From [Zimmermannella] faecalis ATCC 13722 (lineage in GTDB: Bacteria; Actinomycetota; Actinomycetes; Actinomycetales; Microbacteriaceae): 64,000 nucleotides of DNA. This document shows positions 62,329-64,000 of the stretch, in pieces (the first letter of the stretch is position 1; each line of letters begins with the position of its first letter). The position numbers and the translations under genes were made by a program. The notes under the pieces are model-generated. The model was given only the letters and a program-made list of their open reading frames with translations. It had not been told where the DNA came from and did not search any database. Where the stretch lies: positions 310,001 through 374,000 of the forward strand of contig NZ_KB907074.1 of assembly GCF_000381765.1 (NCBI RefSeq), written 5' to 3'.

Positions 62329-64000
62329 CTACGCGTCGATGAGTTCGGGCACGACCTGCTCGGCGCCGTCAACGATGAACTCTCGACGCGGGGCGACCTC
62401 GTTGCCCATGAGCACCTCGAAAATGCGCTCGGCATCGGCCGCGTCGCGAAGGTTCATGCGGCGCAGCAGCCGGTGCTCGGGGTTCATGGTCGTGTCCCAG
62501 AGCTGGTCTTCGTCCATCTCACCGAGGCCCTTGTACCGCTGAATCGGGTCTTGGTATCGCTTCCCCGCGCGATCGAGCTTCTTCAGGAGTGCCTGGAGCT
62601 CGGCCTCGCTGTACGTGTAAATCGTCTCGTTTGGCTTCTTCCCGTGGTGCATCACCACGACCCGGTGCAGCGGCGGCACGGCCGCGTAGACGCGCCCGGC
62701 CTCGAGCATGGGGCGCATGTAGCGGAAGAACAGCGTCAACAGCAGCGTGCGAATGTGCGCGCCGTCGACGTCGGCGTCGGACATGATGATCACCTTGCCG
62801 TACCGCGCCTGCGAAATATCGAAGGAGCGACCTGAACCTGCACCGAGCACCTGAATGATGTTCGCGCACTCGGCGTTCTTCAGCATGTCGGCGAGCGACG
62901 CCTTCTGCACGTTGAGAATCTTGCCGCGAATCGGGAACAGCGCCTGGTACTCGGAGTCTCGGGCCGGCTTCGCGGTGCCGAGCGCCGAATCACCCTCGAC
63001 GATGAACAGCTCGGAGCGGTCGACCTCGTTCGTGCGGCAGTCGACGAGCTTCGCCGGCAGCGACGAGTTCTCGAGGGCCGTCTTGCGGCGCTGCGTCTCC
63101 TTGTGGGCGCGCGCCGCGATGCGGCTCTTCATCTCGGTGACGATCTTCTCGAGCAGCATCGTCGTCTCGGTCTTGTCTTGCCGCTTCGTCGACGCGAAGC
63201 GCTCCTTCATGCCGTCGACGATGGTCTTCTGCACGATGAGCCGAGCCTGCGGGGTGCCGAGCACCTCCTTCGTCTGGCCCTCGAACTGCGGCTCGGGGAT
63301 GCGCACCGACACGACCGCAGTGAGGCCGGCGAGGATGTCGTCCTTATCGAGCTTGTCGTTGCCGACCTTGAGCTTGCGCGCGTTCTTCGTCACCTCATCG
63401 CGCACGATCTTCAGGAGGCCAGCCTCGAAGCCGGTCACGTGCGAGCCGCCCTTCGGGGTCGCAATGATGTTCACAAAGCTGCGCTCGACGGTGTCGTAGC
63501 CGCCGCCCCACCGGAGCGCGAGGTCGACCTCCATCCGACGCTGCACCTCGCGCGACACCATATGCCCGGTTGACTCGTCGAGCACCGGAACGGTCTCGGA
63601 GTACTCCCCCTCACCCTGCATCCGCCACACGTCGGTGAGCGCCGCGTCGGGCGCGAGGTACTCCACGAACTCTGAGATGCCGCCGTCGTACTTGAACGAC
63701 TCGTGCTCGATGTCGTCGGGGTCGCGCTCGTCGCGCAGGTTGATCTCGAGCCCCGGCACGAGGAATGCCGTCTGGCGGGCCCGGTCGCGCAGCTGCTCGA
63801 GTTGGAACTCCGCATCGCGCACAAACACCTGCGGGTCGGCCCAGTACCGCACGGTCGTACCGGTGACGCCCTTTGGCGCCTTGCCGAGCTCGCGCAGCTC
63901 GGCCTTGCCCGGCTGCTCAGTAAAGGCGGCGTCGGGCCGTGGCTCCCCCGAGTCGGCGAACACACCCGCGTGGCCGCGCTGGAAGCTCATGGCGTAGCGC
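62329..64000 (-). CDS. parE: DNA topoisomerase IV subunit B, partial (5' end outside window)
   Basis: 557 C-terminal residues of a type IIA topoisomerase B subunit; the frame is open to the window edge, so the N-terminal GHKL ATPase start is missing. Visible are GGSHVTGFEAGL, the QTKEVLG region, the TOPRIM motifs VEGDSALGTAKPARD and MSDADVDGAHIRTLLL, and the C-terminal QRYKGLGEMDEDQLWDTTM shared by GyrB and ParE. In actinobacteria a second B subunit beside non-gyrase genes is normally ParE; GyrB cannot be excluded without the rest of the locus. Confidence 0.85.
   Translation of the reverse strand, partial: RYAMSFQRGHAGVFADSGEPRPDAAFTEQPGKAELRELGKAPKGVTGTTVRYWADPQVFVRDAEFQLEQLRDRARQTAFLVPGLEINLRDERDPDDIEHESFKYDGGISEFVEYLAPDAALTDVWRMQGEGEYSETVPVLDESTGHMVSREVQRRMEVDLALRWGGGYDTVERSFVNIIATPKGGSHVTGFEAGLLKIVRDEVTKNARKLKVGNDKLDKDDILAGLTAVVSVRIPEPQFEGQTKEVLGTPQARLIVQKTIVDGMKERFASTKRQDKTETTMLLEKIVTEMKSRIAARAHKETQRRKTALENSSLPAKLVDCRTNEVDRSELFIVEGDSALGTAKPARDSEYQALFPIRGKILNVQKASLADMLKNAECANIIQVLGAGSGRSFDISQARYGKVIIMSDADVDGAHIRTLLLTLFFRYMRPMLEAGRVYAAVPPLHRVVVMHHGKKPNETIYTYSEAELQALLKKLDRAGKRYQDPIQRYKGLGEMDEDQLWDTTMNPEHRLLRRMNLRDAADAERIFEVLMGNEVAPRREFIVDGAEQVVPELIDA

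Noticed and set aside
1-64000. CRISPR array
   Set aside because: No regularly spaced direct repeats were seen anywhere in the window, and there are no cas genes.

Overview
This is a 64 kb stretch of a high-GC actinobacterial chromosome. Several things point to the Micrococcales, most likely Microbacteriaceae: a mycothiol ligase (mshC), an RbpA-type RNA polymerase partner, pafBC beside tatAC and a Ski2-like helicase with no proteasome genes between them, type-B L31, a biotin ECF transporter with a BioQ-like regulator, an actinobacterial glgC/glgA pair, and heme A synthesis genes beside a suf operon. The assignment is inferred from gene content and order; no search was run. Almost all of the window is ordinary, tightly packed chromosome, with many 4-base ATGA overlaps and GC-rich hairpins between converging genes.

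Layout. 0.1-6.3 kb: ctaB and ctaA converge on a shared terminator, then a suf operon (sufB-sufD-Rieske-sufC-sufT-like). 6.4-8.9 kb: biotin ECF transporter bioYMN facing a TetR regulator (bioQ) across a perfect palindrome. 8.9-13.8 kb: EamA permease, ABC-F ATPase, a SURF1 cluster and fabG. 13.8-21.5 kb: serB, glgC, glgA, an orphan ABC ATPase, rpmE2, an exonuclease, a hydrolase, an NAD(P)-binding protein and a sirtuin.

21.98-31.77 kb is the standout. A defence island of about 9.8 kb sits inside a SpoU/TrmH-family RNA methyltransferase gene, exactly at the codons of the conserved N-x-G motif. The host 5' part (21580-21981) runs in frame through an 80-odd-residue linker into a second, foreign SpoU 3' part carried by the island. 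The displaced original 3' part lies on the far side (31775-32212). Inside are an FRG-domain gene, directly behind the repaired methyltransferase, and on the other strand an operon of a resolvase-like protein, two different HsdM subunits, HsdS and HsdR. The resolvase-like protein keeps its fold and helix-turn-helix but lacks every catalytic residue of serine recombinases, so it looks like a regulator rather than a recombinase. The island recalls SCC elements, which also target an RNA methyltransferase gene and often carry type I restriction genes, but the target, insertion point and recombinase here are different.

32.2-38.4 kb: the helicase that originally followed the methyltransferase, DedA, D-lactate dehydrogenase, a 361-base intergenic region with a long palindrome and a terminator, tRNA-Leu(GAG) and an M20 peptidase. 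38.4-52.9 kb: uppP, mshC, a PAC2 protein, a HAD phosphatase, then a long forward run trmI, two lipoprotein FKBPs, pafB, pafC, a small membrane protein, tatA, tatC, helY and lnt. 52.9-64 kb: rbpA, a glycerophosphodiesterase, an SDR, two small genes, a three-gene acyltransferase/hydrolase/DUF6320 cluster, an M50 peptidase, a DUF4031-HD protein, an HtrA-like protease and the 3' part of parE, which runs off the right edge.
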